From Cupriavidus necator N-1 (GTDB lineage: Bacteria; Pseudomonadota; Gammaproteobacteria; Burkholderiales; Burkholderiaceae), in assembly GCF_000219215.1 (NCBI RefSeq), contig NC_015723.1, positions 2,620,607 to 2,684,606 of the forward strand: 64,000 nt of DNA. The letters run 5' to 3'. Position numbers and translations under genes: made by a program. Under the pieces are notes generated by a model. The model made no database searches. It worked only from the letters and a program-made list of their open reading frames with translations, and was not told where the DNA came from. This document shows positions 49,672-60,402 of this stretch, in pieces. Numbering within the stretch: position 1 is the stretch's first letter; the number at the start of each line of letters is the position of its first letter.

Positions 49672-51840
49672 TTGCAGCCCGCTTTCCGCCTTTCCGGGGG
49701 TGCCATCGGCGCCGCCCTGCTGTTCGCCCAGCTTGCCGCCCTGCCGGCCCACGCCGCTGATCCCGCACCTGTCTCCGCGCCTGCCGCCAACCCCGAAGCC
49801 ACGCTGAACACCGTCACCGTGGTCGGCAACTGGCTGGAGAACGCCAACGAGGCTAAGGTCCTGGAGCACCCCGGCGCGCGTACCATCGTCGACCGCGAGA
49901 CCTTCCAGGAAGCCGGCGCCAACAATGTGCGCGAGGTGCTGCGCCGCATCCCGGGCGTGCAGGTGCAGGAGAACAACGGCACCGGCGGCAGCGATGTGTC
50001 GCTCAACGTGGGCGTGCGCGGGCTGACCTCGCGCCTGTCGCCGCGCTCGACCATCCTGATGGACGGCGTGCCGCTGGCAGTCGCGCCCTACGGCCAGCCG
50101 CAGCTGTCGATGGCGCCGCTGTCGCTGGGCAACCTGGAAACCATCGACGTGGTGCGCGGCGCCGGCTCGGTGCGCTACGGCCCGCAGAACGTGGGCGGCA
50201 TCATCAACTTCGTGACGCGCCCGGTCCCGAAGCTGTTTGCGGCCGATGCATCGGTATCGACCGACATCTACAGCCATGGCGGCAGCGTCAAGACCAACCC
50301 GACCGCATTCATCGGCGGCACCAACGACAACGGCCTGGGCGGCGCGTTGCTGTACTCGGGCATCCATGGCAACGGCTATCGCGAGAGCAACGACCACGTC
50401 AATATCGACGACCTGATGCTCAAGGGCGCGTACCGGATCTCGAAGACCGATGAACTGAGCGCGGCCTTCCACTACTACGAGGGCAGGGCCGGCATGCCCG
50501 GCGGCCTGACTTCGGCCCAGTATGCGGCCGACCCGTTCCAGTCGGTGCGGCCCTACGACAATTTCGACGGCCGCCGCAGCGACTTCAGCCTGAAGTACAG
50601 CCACAACGACAACAACCGCAAGTTCGAGGTGCTGACGTACTACACCGACAGCTTCCGCGGCAGCAATATCGAGCAGCAAGGCACCGGCGCGCAGGCCAAC
50701 CTGCGCCGCCTGACCGCGGCGCCGCGCAACTACCATACGTTCGCGATCGAGCCGCGCTACTCGCAGCTGTTCCGCGGCGAGAGCATGAGCCACGAGGTCA
50801 GCGTCGGCTACCGCTTCCTGCGCGAAGCCAGCGACGAAAAGGCATCGCGCACGCTGTTCTACACCCCGGGCACCGTCGACCCCACCACACTGCCGTCACC
50901 GGTGTACCAGTCGCGCACGGGCGGCACCACCGCCAATGCGGTCTATCTCGACGACACCATCAACGTCGGCAGCTGGACCATCACGCCGGGCTTGCGCTAC
51001 GAGTTCATCCGGTCGTACGTGACCGACAACTTCAGCGGCGCGCGCAACGACGTCTCGTCCAACGAGCCGCTGCCGTCGCTGGCGGTGATGTACCACGTCA
51101 GCGACCAGTGGAAGCTGTTCGCCAATGCCGGCGTCTCGTTCGGGCCGCTGCAGTACTTCCAGATCGCGCAGACCACCAACGGCCTGACCCCCGAGAAGGC
51201 CAAGACGTATGAGGTCGGCACGCACTTCAACGCCAACGGCTGGGGCGGCGAGCTGACGCTGTTCAATATCGATTTCGACGACGAACTGCAGCTGCGCGGC
51301 GGCACCGGCGGCGCGCCGGATGCGTGGACCAACCTCGGCGCCACCACCCACCGCGGCGTGGAATCGTCGCTGCGCTATGACTTCGGCGCGCTCGACAAGT
51401 CGCTGGCCGGCCTGTCGGCGTACGCGACCTACACCTTCACCGAAGCCACCTACAACCAGGGCAACTTCGCCGGGCGCGACCTGCCGTTCTATTCGCGCCA
51501 CGTGGCCACCGTAGGCATGCGCTATGCGCGCAACCGCTGGGCGCTCAATGTCGATGGCTTTGCCCAGTCGAAGCAGCATTCGCCGGGCGATCCGAGCACG
51601 TCGACCAGCTACCAGACCGCGGAAAGCGCAAACGGTGCGCTGGGTGATATCCCGGGTTATGCGCTGCTGAACATGCGGCTGGGCTATGACTTCGGCAAGT
51701 CGGCGCAGAATCTGAAGGTGGCGGTTGGGGTGAAGAATGTGTTCGACAAGCGCTATTTCACGCGCTCGACCGACAACAATGCGGGCAAGTATGTGGGGAT
51801 GCCGCGGACGTTCTATATCCAGGCGTCGCTGGCGTATTGA
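49672..51840 (+). CDS. TonB-dependent ferric-siderophore receptor (FecA-like)
   Basis: An approximately 722-residue outer-membrane receptor. After a signal peptide ending ALPAHA come a TonB-box region (TLNTVTVVGNWLE), a plug with IPGVQVQENNGTGGSDVSLNVGVRGL and VRYGPQNVGGIINFVTR, and a 22-strand barrel ending IQASLAY. The FecA/ferric-citrate receptor group fits best. There is no ATG at the N-terminus; I prefer the TTG at 49672, eight bases behind AGGA, over the TTG at 49639. It pumps a ferric chelate with TonB energy. No fecIR genes flank it. Confidence 0.9.
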   Translation: MQPAFRLSGGAIGAALLFAQLAALPAHAADPAPVSAPAANPEATLNTVTVVGNWLENANEAKVLEHPGARTIVDRETFQEAGANNVREVLRRIPGVQVQENNGTGGSDVSLNVGVRGLTSRLSPRSTILMDGVPLAVAPYGQPQLSMAPLSLGNLETIDVVRGAGSVRYGPQNVGGIINFVTRPVPKLFAADASVSTDIYSHGGSVKTNPTAFIGGTNDNGLGGALLYSGIHGNGYRESNDHVNIDDLMLKGAYRISKTDELSAAFHYYEGRAGMPGGLTSAQYAADPFQSVRPYDNFDGRRSDFSLKYSHNDNNRKFEVLTYYTDSFRGSNIEQQGTGAQANLRRLTAAPRNYHTFAIEPRYSQLFRGESMSHEVSVGYRFLREASDEKASRTLFYTPGTVDPTTLPSPVYQSRTGGTTANAVYLDDTINVGSWTITPGLRYEFIRSYVTDNFSGARNDVSSNEPLPSLAVMYHVSDQWKLFANAGVSFGPLQYFQIAQTTNGLTPEKAKTYEVGTHFNANGWGGELTLFNIDFDDELQLRGGTGGAPDAWTNLGATTHRGVESSLRYDFGALDKSLAGLSAYATYTFTEATYNQGNFAGRDLPFYSRHVATVGMRYARNRWALNVDGFAQSKQHSPGDPSTSTSYQTAESANGALGDIPGYALLNMRLGYDFGKSAQNLKVAVGVKNVFDKRYFTRSTDNNAGKYVGMPRTFYIQASLAY

Positions 51841-51876
51841 GGCGCTGTTCAGCGCCACCGCCCCCTTCAGGAATAC

Positions 51877-51904
51877 AAAACGGCTCGCCAAGGCGAGCCG
51901 TTTT
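51877..51904. terminator. bidirectional terminator between TonB receptor and prfC
   Basis: A perfect 13-bp stem, AAAACGGCTCGCC / GGCGAGCCGTTTT, with a two-base AA loop. It has T-runs on both strands and lies midway between the two convergent genes. Confidence 0.9.
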
Positions 51905-51925
51905 GCACGTTCAGCGATGGGATCG

Positions 51926-53527
<1,602 letters not shown>

Positions 53528-53700
53528 GGCAGCGGAGTTTGACTGGGAAATATTGGATGGCCCGGCGGGCGGCCGGGCCAGGGCCGGCAGCGCCCGCAGG
53601 CGATGGCGGGGCCGGGCTCTGCGGGCACGCGAAGGGAATGGGGCGCTATTTTACCGGTTTTGCGCACCGCTCCGGGTTTGTGGCGGCCCGGTTCGCCAAG

Positions 53701-54774
53701 TTATTCCGCCAGCTTATCCGCCGGCTTGCCGCGCAGGCTGCCGAACTGCAACGCGTACTGGCGCGTCAGTTCCGCGCCGAAAAAGAAGATCTGTGCCGAG
53801 TAATACACCCACAGCATCAGCGCCACCACCGAGCCCGCGGCCCCGTACGACGAGGCCACTGCGCTGTTGCCCAGGTACAAGCCGATCAGCCGCTTGCCGA
53901 CCGAGAACAGCAACGCGGTGATGACCGCGCCCATGGTGACGTCGCGCCAGGCAATGCGCGCGTTGGGCAGCATCTTGAAGATCACCGCGAACAGCGCCGT
54001 CACCACGGCAAAGGAAAAGGCGGTGGAAATCACATCGGCCACCGGCGCGAACCACGACTGCGTCCACAACTGGCCCCAGAGGCGCTCCACCACGGCCAGC
54101 GCCGCGTTGACGATCAGCGACACCAGCAGCATGAAGGCCAGCACCAGCACCAGGCTGAACGACAGCAGACGCGCGCGCAGCAGTTGCTGCCAGCCCGCGG
54201 TCGCGGGCACTGGCACATGCCAGATGTCGTCCAGGCTGCTCTTGAGCTCGGCAAAGGCGCTGGTGGCGCCCACGAACAGGATGGCCGTCGCCACCAGCGC
54301 CGCCATGCCGCTGCCGCCGGCGCGGTGCGTGGCCGCCAGGATTTCCTGGATGGCCGCGGCGCCCTGCTCGCCCACCAGGCCTTCAAGCTGCGAGAAAATC
54401 TCGCCGCGCGCCGCCTCGGCGCCGAAAAACAGGCCGGCGATGGAGATCACCAGCACCAGGATCGGCGCCAGCGAGAACAGCATATAAAAGGAGAGCGCCG
54501 CCCCCTTGCTGGCCGCCCGATGCGCGAACCAGGAGTTGATGGCGGCGGCGACCACGCGCAGGGTGCGCGTGCCGGTATGGCGGTCCGGCAGCCAGTGCGG
54601 GCGGCGCCGGCGGGGCTGTGGCGCCGCGTTGCCGGCGGAAGTGGACGGGCGTTCGGTGTTGTCGGTCACGGCCTGGTGCTGGCGCGATGCGCCAGGCGGA
54701 TCGCGGGTGCGTTGCGCATGCCTTCGCGTCACGGTCTGTGCGGCGAGGGCCCGTGCGTTCATCATACTGCGCAT
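53701..54774 (-). CDS. YihY/BrkB-family inner-membrane protein
   Basis: A 357-residue protein. A variable, Arg-rich N-terminal stretch of about 60 residues precedes six hydrophobic segments beginning SKGAALSFYMLFSLAPILVL, the family signature, with SLDDIWHVP and SYGAAGSVVALMLWVYYSAQ later. Earlier annotation as ribonuclease BN is obsolete; the role is unknown, perhaps transport. The start is uncertain: ATGs at 54774, 54765 and 54762 are all possible; 54774 has GGGGCAG upstream. Confidence 0.85.
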   Translation of the reverse strand: MRSMMNARALAAQTVTRRHAQRTRDPPGASRQHQAVTDNTERPSTSAGNAAPQPRRRRPHWLPDRHTGTRTLRVVAAAINSWFAHRAASKGAALSFYMLFSLAPILVLVISIAGLFFGAEAARGEIFSQLEGLVGEQGAAAIQEILAATHRAGGSGMAALVATAILFVGATSAFAELKSSLDDIWHVPVPATAGWQQLLRARLLSFSLVLVLAFMLLVSLIVNAALAVVERLWGQLWTQSWFAPVADVISTAFSFAVVTALFAVIFKMLPNARIAWRDVTMGAVITALLFSVGKRLIGLYLGNSAVASSYGAAGSVVALMLWVYYSAQIFFFGAELTRQYALQFGSLRGKPADKLAE

Positions 54775-54876
54775 TGCACGCTGCCCCAAGCCGGCGCAGC
54801 GGGGCAACCTGCTACAGTAGGACGAGGCACACCTGCCGGCGCAACCCGTGCCCGCGCGCCGGCGCAAGGAGGCACC

Positions 54877-55035
54877 GTGACCTGCAACCTCCGCACGCGC
54901 CCAGCGGCCGTGCTACTGATCATCGGGATGCTGGGCTGCGCTGGCTGCGAACGCAGCCAGCCGGGCCCCAAGCCCATTTCCGGCACAGCGGCCAGCGCCA
55001 CCCCAGGCGCGCCGGCCTCCGGGCAGCCACGCTGA
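54877..55035 (+). CDS. small lipoprotein candidate
   Basis: A 52-residue protein beginning with GTG, eight bases behind a perfect AAGGAGG. VLLIIGMLGCAGCE provides a hydrophobic segment and a lipobox-like LGC, so lipid modification at that cysteine is plausible; the mature part (about 33 residues) is Pro/Ala/Ser-rich and disordered. It is divergent from the YihY gene. It is easily missed because of its size and start codon. No further function can be assigned. Confidence 0.6.
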   Translation: MTCNLRTRPAAVLLIIGMLGCAGCERSQPGPKPISGTAASATPGAPASGQPR

Positions 55036-55067
55036 CGGCGCTACAGGCACTGCCAGCATCGACCAGG

Positions 55068-55085
55068 GCGTACCCGTTTCTGCGT
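55068..55085 (-). repeat. outlying copy of the 18-bp origin-type repeat
   Basis: Perfect copy, minus orientation, 33 bp behind the stop of the small lipoprotein gene in a roughly 420-bp gap without a clear gene. Confidence 0.9.
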
Positions 55086-55148
55086 GACCCATCGGCGGCC
55101 GGCGCAGGTGTTGTCGGGCCGCGCCCGCTGCAACACCGGTTTCAGGCG

Positions 55149-55162
55149 TGCAACGCGTTGCA
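55149..55162. repeat. perfect 14-bp palindrome
   Basis: TGCAACGCGTTGCA lies in the gap behind the lipoprotein gene. Related pieces (GCGCGTTATCCCGC, GGCGCGTTGCAG) occur within the next 130 bp. It looks like a LacI-type or similar operator but no regulator gene is adjacent. Confidence 0.45.
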
Positions 55163-55459
55163 AGGCCGCGCGTGCGGGCGTGGCGCAGCGCGTTATCCCG
55201 CACCCGGCGTACGCAACGGGCAGCCTGCGCCACACCAGCGCAGCCATCACGCGCGCCGCCGCGCGCAGGGCGCGTTGCAGCGGCGAAACCAATTGGTCTG
55301 CCACTGCGCCCCGGAGCCTGCCCGCGCTCGCCCCGCACGCCGCAAACCCGCGTGGCATAAGCCTTTGCGGCCCTTGGCACACTTGTCGCTCAGGCTGGAC
55401 AGGGGCACATGTGTCCGTGTCCGTTGAACCCGTCATTGCATGCAGGAGAAAACCCAGCC

Positions 55460-55684
55460 ATGCGTCATCCGCCATCACGCATGACGGCGCGCCGGCGCTC
55501 CTACCGGCTCGCAGGTCCGCCGCCATCGGTGGTGGATCTGCTGTCGTCGCCGCTGTTGCCCCATCCGCGTGCGCGCACGCCGCCCGCCGCGCCAGCCGCA
55601 CAAGGCGCGGGCTGCGCAGCGACGGCAAGGCAGGGGGTTGCCAGGACTGCCTTCCGGCGCCATGCGGGCAAGCGGCGCGCGTGA
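55460..55684 (+). CDS. doubtful small basic ORF
   Basis: A 74-residue frame beginning MRHPPSRMTARRRSYRLAG behind AGGAGA. It is Arg/Ala/Pro-rich, as spurious frames in GC-rich DNA often are, and I do not recognise it. The good ribosome-binding site is the only support. Confidence 0.3.
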   Translation: MRHPPSRMTARRRSYRLAGPPPSVVDLLSSPLLPHPRARTPPAAPAAQGAGCAATARQGVARTAFRRHAGKRRA

Positions 55685-55829
55685 CCGCAGGCAGCATCGG
55701 CGACGCAGGCATTCGCGGCAGGCTGGCGCCGCAAACAGAATGATGCGGGCACACGAGCCAGCGTGCCCGCGCGGATTTGGTGCTCCGTCCCCCGGCGGGC
55801 ACCGTTTTTTCCACAGGGAGGCACCCACC

Positions 55830-56219
55830 ATGACAGCCGGAATGCTTGCCGCCACGGTGCTGGCGGTGTTCTCAAGCAGCGCCGCGGCGGCAAGCTATGC
55901 CTGGTTCGACCGCCCCGAAGCAGCCAGCGCCAACAGCCACGCGGCGGTTAGCAATGATGTCTACGTGCGCGGCTTTGGCTGGGCCTGGGGGGAACTGCAG
56001 CTATCCCCGGACACATCGTCCGGTGCCGCCATGCCAACGCCAGGGCGGCAAGCGCGCGACAAGCCGGAGCGCGGCGCGATCGTGCCGTGGCGCCAGCAAG
56101 ACGAGAACGGGCCGCCGCGCCATCCGCGCGGCAAGCTCAGCATGAACCTTGCCGCCGAGCCGATGGATGCGGCCAGCGGCGGGTCCGGGGCCAGCCAGCC
56201 CCGTGCGGTGGTGCGCTGA
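55830..56219 (+). CDS. hypothetical exported protein
   Basis: A 129-residue protein, MTAGMLAATVLAVFSSSAAA onward, with a clear N-terminal signal sequence (cleavage about residue 20). GGGAGG precedes the ATG. The mature protein is short of hydrophobic segments, has AWFDRPEAASANSHAAVSND and a Pro/Arg-rich tail, and is likely periplasmic or secreted. It lies convergent to the sigma-54 activator. No family recognised. Confidence 0.55.
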   Translation: MTAGMLAATVLAVFSSSAAAASYAWFDRPEAASANSHAAVSNDVYVRGFGWAWGELQLSPDTSSGAAMPTPGRQARDKPERGAIVPWRQQDENGPPRHPRGKLSMNLAAEPMDAASGGSGASQPRAVVR

Positions 56220-56349
56220 CGTGCCGACGGGCACGAGGAAAGGCGGAACCGGCGAGCGGACGTCGCCTGTTCCCCTTTCCTGCGGCGCCTGGGATTGCGC
56301 CCGGCCAGCGGCGACCTGCGCCGGCTGAGGCCCGCCAACCGCCAACCGT

Positions 56350-57717
56350 TTACTCGCCCGCCGTCGGCTGGCTCTCCACGCGAATGTTGTGCTTGTGCAT
56401 GAGCCGGTACAGCGTCACGCGCGAGACATTGAGTTCGCGCGCGGCCGGCACCACGTGAAAGCCGTGGCTGGCCATCACGGTGCGGATGGCCTCGCGCTCG
56501 GCCTCTTCGCGGATCGCGTCGAGGGTCTTGCGCGGCAGTTCCGCCCCGCCATGCAGCTGCAGGTCTTCGGCGGTGATCTTGCGGTTGTCGGTCATCACGA
56601 TGGCGCGGCGCACGCGGTTGATCAGTTCGCGCACGTTGCCCGGCCACGCGTACTGCATCATTGCCTGCGTTGCGCAGGCCGAGAACCCACGAATGCGCCG
56701 GTGCGCCTCGTGTCCGTGCTCGGTCAGCACCGCGTTGGCCAGCTGCAGGATGTCTTCGCCGCGCTCGCGCAGCGCCGGGATGGTCAGCGTCAGCACGCAC
56801 AGCCGGTGGAACAGGTCGGAACGGAAACGCCCGTCGGCCTGTGCCGCCACCAGGTCCACGTGCGTGGCCGAGATGATGCGCAGGTTCAGCGGGATCGACT
56901 GGTGTCCGCCCAGGCGGGTGATCATGCCCTGCTGCAGGAAACGCAGCAGCGCCACCTGGCTTTCCAGCGGCAGGTCGCCGATCTCGTCCAGGAACAGCGT
57001 GCCGCCCTGCGCCTGCTCGATCCAGCCGATTTTGCGCTGGTTGGCGCCGGTGAACGCGCCCTTTTCATACCCGAACAGCTCGGACTGCACCAGGTGCGAC
57101 GGAATCGCACCGCAGTTGATGGCGATGAACGGTCCCTTGCGCCGGCTCGAGGCATCGTGGATCGCCTGCGCGGCGAGTTCCTTGCCGGTGCCGGACTCGC
57201 CGGAAATGAACACCGGTGCCTCGTTGTGCGCCACCTTGGCCAGCGAGCGGAACATCGCCCGCATGGCCGCGCACTCGCCGATCATGGTGCCGCGCGAGGC
57301 GGTCTCCTGCGGGCGCACGCCGTGCAGCGATGCCATGCCCTGCGCATGCTTGAGTGTGTAGAGCAACTCTGGCATCGAGAACGGCATGCGCACGTAGTCG
57401 ACGCAGTAGTCGCGGATCAGCCGGCGCACGCGCTCCTGCGCCAGCATTTCATCGGAGGTGATGGCCACCCACGTAATGTGCAGGTACTGCAGTGCCTGTT
57501 CGAGCTGCGCGAACTCGGCATCGCTGTAGTCGGACTGCAGGTCGATCACGCCGGCCATGGGCGGGCAGGCCCGCACCACGCGTTCAAGGTCGCGAATCTG
57601 CTGGACCCGGCGGATTTCCCATCCCGTGGCGCTGCCAGACGGGTCAAAACCAAAATCTTCATGACGCGACACGACCACGATCTGTGCAGTGCGTGACGCC
57701 TTGCACAGTCGGTCCAT
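56350..57717 (-). CDS. sigma-54-dependent activator, VpsR-like
   Basis: A 455-residue enhancer-binding protein. The N-terminal 130 residues resemble a VpsR/receiver-like domain; an AAA+ domain follows with Walker A GESGTGKE, the sigma-54 contact loop GAFTGAN, Walker B GTLFLDEIGDL and GNVRELINRVRRAIV, then a Fis-type helix-turn-helix (VVPAARELNVSRVTLYRLM). VpsR-like activators control exopolysaccharide or biofilm genes in Burkholderiaceae and Vibrio. The ATG at 57717 has GGGAG upstream. No polysaccharide cluster lies in the window. Confidence 0.9.
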   Translation of the reverse strand: MDRLCKASRTAQIVVVSRHEDFGFDPSGSATGWEIRRVQQIRDLERVVRACPPMAGVIDLQSDYSDAEFAQLEQALQYLHITWVAITSDEMLAQERVRRLIRDYCVDYVRMPFSMPELLYTLKHAQGMASLHGVRPQETASRGTMIGECAAMRAMFRSLAKVAHNEAPVFISGESGTGKELAAQAIHDASSRRKGPFIAINCGAIPSHLVQSELFGYEKGAFTGANQRKIGWIEQAQGGTLFLDEIGDLPLESQVALLRFLQQGMITRLGGHQSIPLNLRIISATHVDLVAAQADGRFRSDLFHRLCVLTLTIPALRERGEDILQLANAVLTEHGHEAHRRIRGFSACATQAMMQYAWPGNVRELINRVRRAIVMTDNRKITAEDLQLHGGAELPRKTLDAIREEAEREAIRTVMASHGFHVVPAARELNVSRVTLYRLMHKHNIRVESQPTAGE

Positions 57718-57842
57718 CACGATCTCCCGGACGTTAGGCTTGTTTTTGGTTCCGGCACCCGTGTCCGCCGTCGCGGTCTGGGGCCGCGGCGGACGGTGGG
57801 GCTGAACTGGCTGCGGGCACGCACCCGCGCGCGACGTCGGTA

Positions 57843-58313
57843 TCACGAGCTGGACAGACTGCGGAGTTGCTCATCGGGCGCGGCAAGGTAGTCCGCACCT
57901 GCCTGGAGCTGATCGCGGATACGCCGCCGCACAGTCTCCTTTTCACGCATCAGCTCCAGGCGCGGCGCCTGCGGCGACTGGCCGGAGTATTGGTAGTAGA
58001 GCGTCTTGTAGGTCAGCTGGCTCAGGATCCATTCCTGCAGCAGCGTGCGCTGGCGTGCCAGTTCGCCCTCGAGCAGGCGATGGCGGCGCAACAGGTTGGC
58101 CACGGCCGCGCGCGCGCTGTCGCTGAGTTCGCTGTCTTCGGCAAGCAGGGCGGCCACGTCGGCCGTCGCGCCCTCTTGGACTGCCCGCTTGCTGGGCGCT
58201 TCGCCTGCGGCTTCCCCCACGGCAGCCCAGGCATGATGGATGGATCGGATGGAGCGGTTATTAGTCTCCCTGACAGGCCCGATGGCGGGTCGCCGGATCT
58301 CTCCTGCGGTCAT
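57843..58313 (-). CDS. hypothetical helical protein upstream of the sigma-54 activator
   Basis: A 156-residue unrecognised protein. Residues 50-110 (LAEDSELSDSARAAVANLLRR to SQLTYKTLYYQY) are mostly helical, and LMREKETVRRRIRDQLQ forms a short coiled coil. No signal peptide. It lies 125 bp upstream of the activator on the same strand and may share its transcript. Confidence 0.6.
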   Translation of the reverse strand: MTAGEIRRPAIGPVRETNNRSIRSIHHAWAAVGEAAGEAPSKRAVQEGATADVAALLAEDSELSDSARAAVANLLRRHRLLEGELARQRTLLQEWILSQLTYKTLYYQYSGQSPQAPRLELMREKETVRRRIRDQLQAGADYLAAPDEQLRSLSSS

Positions 58314-58732
58314 GATAATCCCCGTTGAACAACATCCCCCGGCACTACACGTCTGCGGTTACCACTTGTCAGTCTTTGAGCTAGTTTTTTGTCTGCGTGG
58401 CGCGCGTGTTTCCCGCACGCTCCCGGATGGTGGCTATGCCGCCTTGTTGACGGTCTGGTCCGAAATGTCCCCCGACTGGCGAACGGCGCTCAAGCGCTCT
58501 CGGTTGGCTCCGACATCCTGCCGCATGCACCGGAGTCAAGAAGGGGCGCCTTGCCGCGCCCCTCTTTGCCACGTCTATAGTTCAGTGCATTTGGGGCACT
58601 TTGTCCAGCCCTGCGTGGGTGGCTTACAGCCAATCTCATACTTTGGTATGAGGCCGCGCGCACACTACCCGCTGGCCTGGGAATACACCCTTTTCCGGCA
58701 CATTCCCGGCGGCCAACGTTAGCACATATGCT

Positions 58733-58750
58733 ACGCAGAAACGGGTACGC
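58733..58750 (+). repeat. outlying copy of the 18-bp origin-type repeat
   Basis: Perfect copy, plus orientation, followed by TTTC as at the other outlying copies. First of three within 170 bp. Confidence 0.9.
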
Positions 58751-58838
58751 TTTCACACCCCCGAACGGGTGATAACGGCCCCGTCTCCGCGGGGAATGGC
58801 AAGCCGCGCCCCATGCCGCGAGGGCGTGGCGGACTGTC

Positions 58839-58856
58839 ACGCAGAAACAGGTACGC
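58839..58856 (+). repeat. outlying repeat, CAGG variant
   Basis: ACGCAGAAACAGGTACGC, one base from consensus, plus orientation. Confidence 0.88.
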
Positions 58857-58882
58857 CCGGCCTGTGGGCCCGCCTGCGCGGC

Positions 58883-58900
58883 ACGCAGAAACGGGTACGG
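58883..58900 (+). repeat. outlying repeat, terminal-G variant
   Basis: ACGCAGAAACGGGTACGG, one base from consensus, 44 bp behind the preceding copy (start to start). Confidence 0.88.
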
Positions 58901-58973
58901 CTGGCGAATGCGGGACGGCGCTGCGGCACCGCCCAGCATCACGATGGCAATATCATGACAGCGGCGCACCATG

Positions 58974-58999
58974 AAAAAAGGGCGGCCCTGGCCGCCCTT
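58974..58999 (-). terminator. terminator of the purine permease gene
   Basis: Stem AAGGGCGGCC / GGCCGCCCTT with a two-base loop; the minus strand ends in a T-run. It lies 27 bp behind the permease stop. Confidence 0.88.
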
Positions 59000-59025
59000 C
59001 CTTCATCCCATGCCGGCTGGCACGC

Positions 59026-60402
59026 TCAATGCCCTGGCAGGTAGTAGAACTTGAAGATGAACACCGCCGCGATGATCCACACCATCACGGGCACGCTGCG
59101 GGCGCGGCCAGTCAGCAGCTTGAGCGCCGCGTAGCTGATAAAGCCGAACGCAACGCCGTTGGCAACCGAGTACGTGAACGGCATGCCAAGCGCGGTCATC
59201 ACCGCGGGCACGACTTCGGTGACGTCATTCCAGTCGACCTCCAGCAGTTCGCGCAACATCAGGCAGGACACATACAGCAACGCCGGCGCAGTGGCATAGG
59301 CCGGCACCGTGCCGGCCAGCGGCGCGATGAACAACGCCGCGAGAAACAGCACGGCCACCGTCACCGCCGTCAGTCCGGTGCGCCCGCCCGCCTGCACGCC
59401 GGACGCGCTTTCGATATACGCCGTGGTGGAAGACGTACCGAGGAACGAGCCCGCCATGATCGCGGTGCTGTCGGACATCAACGCCTTGTTCAGTCGGTCC
59501 ATTTTCCCGGCCTTGAGCAGGCCCGCGCGGTTGGCCACGCCCATCAGCGTGCCGGTGGCGTCGAACAGTTCCACCAGGAAGAACACCAGCACCACGTTGA
59601 TGATGCCGATCGACAGCGCGGCGGAGATATCGAGCTTGAACAGCGTCGGGCTGAGCGACGGCGGCGCGGAGAACACGCCGTGGAAGGTATTGCCGGCAAA
59701 GGCAAAGCTCAGCAGCGTGGTCAGCAGGATGCCGATCAGGATCGCGCCCTTCACCCGCAGGTGGTCCAGTGCCACGATCACGAAGAAGCCGATGATCGCC
59801 AGCACCGCCGAAGGCTGGTGCAGGTCGCCGATGGTCACCAGGGTGGCCGGGCTGGCGGTGACGATGCCGGCGTTCTTCAGCGCGACAATCGCCAGGAACA
59901 GGCCGATGCCCGCGGTGATCGCCACCCGGATCGAATGCGGAATGCCATTGACGATCATCTCGCGCACGCGGAACAGCGTCACCAGCAGGAACAGGCAGCC
60001 GGAGATAAAGACCGCGCCGAGCGCCGCCTCCCACGCAAAGCCCATGCCCTTCACCACCGTATAGGCAAAGTACGCGTTCAGGCCCATGCCCGGCGCCATC
60101 GCGATCGGGTAGTTCGCGTAGAAGCCCATAATCAGCGTGCCGATCGCAGCGGCCAGGCAGGTGGCGACGAACACCGCGTCCTTCGGCATGCCCGCATCGC
60201 CCAGGATCGACGGGTTGACAAAGATGATGTAGGCCATCGTCAGGAAGGTGGTGACGCCGGCGAGGATCTCGGTGCGCACATCGGTCTGGTGTTCGCGCAG
60301 CCTGAACAGGCGCTCGATCAGCGAAGGCGCGGCCTGGGGCTGGCCGTGCGGCGGATTGGCGGTTGACGTGCCCGGCTTGGAAGCGGGTTCCGGCATCGAC
60401 AT
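59026..60402 (-). CDS. NCS2/AzgA-like purine permease
   Basis: A 458-residue inner-membrane protein with about twelve to fourteen segments. TRTEILAG-like start (VRTEILAGVTTFLTMAYIIFVNPSIL), GMGLNAYFAYTVV and the late GTSSTTAYIESASGVQAGGRTGLTA are characteristic of the AzgA group that imports adenine, hypoxanthine or guanine with protons. It resembles GhxP/AdeP of E. coli. Substrate choice cannot be settled. It is monocistronic. Confidence 0.92.
   Translation of the reverse strand: MSMPEPASKPGTSTANPPHGQPQAAPSLIERLFRLREHQTDVRTEILAGVTTFLTMAYIIFVNPSILGDAGMPKDAVFVATCLAAAIGTLIMGFYANYPIAMAPGMGLNAYFAYTVVKGMGFAWEAALGAVFISGCLFLLVTLFRVREMIVNGIPHSIRVAITAGIGLFLAIVALKNAGIVTASPATLVTIGDLHQPSAVLAIIGFFVIVALDHLRVKGAILIGILLTTLLSFAFAGNTFHGVFSAPPSLSPTLFKLDISAALSIGIINVVLVFFLVELFDATGTLMGVANRAGLLKAGKMDRLNKALMSDSTAIMAGSFLGTSSTTAYIESASGVQAGGRTGLTAVTVAVLFLAALFIAPLAGTVPAYATAPALLYVSCLMLRELLEVDWNDVTEVVPAVMTALGMPFTYSVANGVAFGFISYAALKLLTGRARSVPVMVWIIAAVFIFKFYYLPGH

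Larger units (their letters stand above)
58314..58970. other. 660-bp gene-free region with three origin-type repeats
   Basis: This gap holds the promoter of the helical hypothetical gene, the repeat copies at 58733, 58839 and 58883, and no gene I can support. The open frame at 58240-58722 lies partly antisense to that gene and lacks any family signal. Confidence 0.5.

Noticed and set aside
54618..55427. Plus-strand frame spanning the YihY start region and the lipoprotein gap
   Set aside because: Runs through an origin repeat and conflicts with better-supported starts.
58240..58722. 160-codon plus-strand frame
   Set aside because: First part is antisense to the helical hypothetical gene; no ribosome-binding site or recognisable domain.
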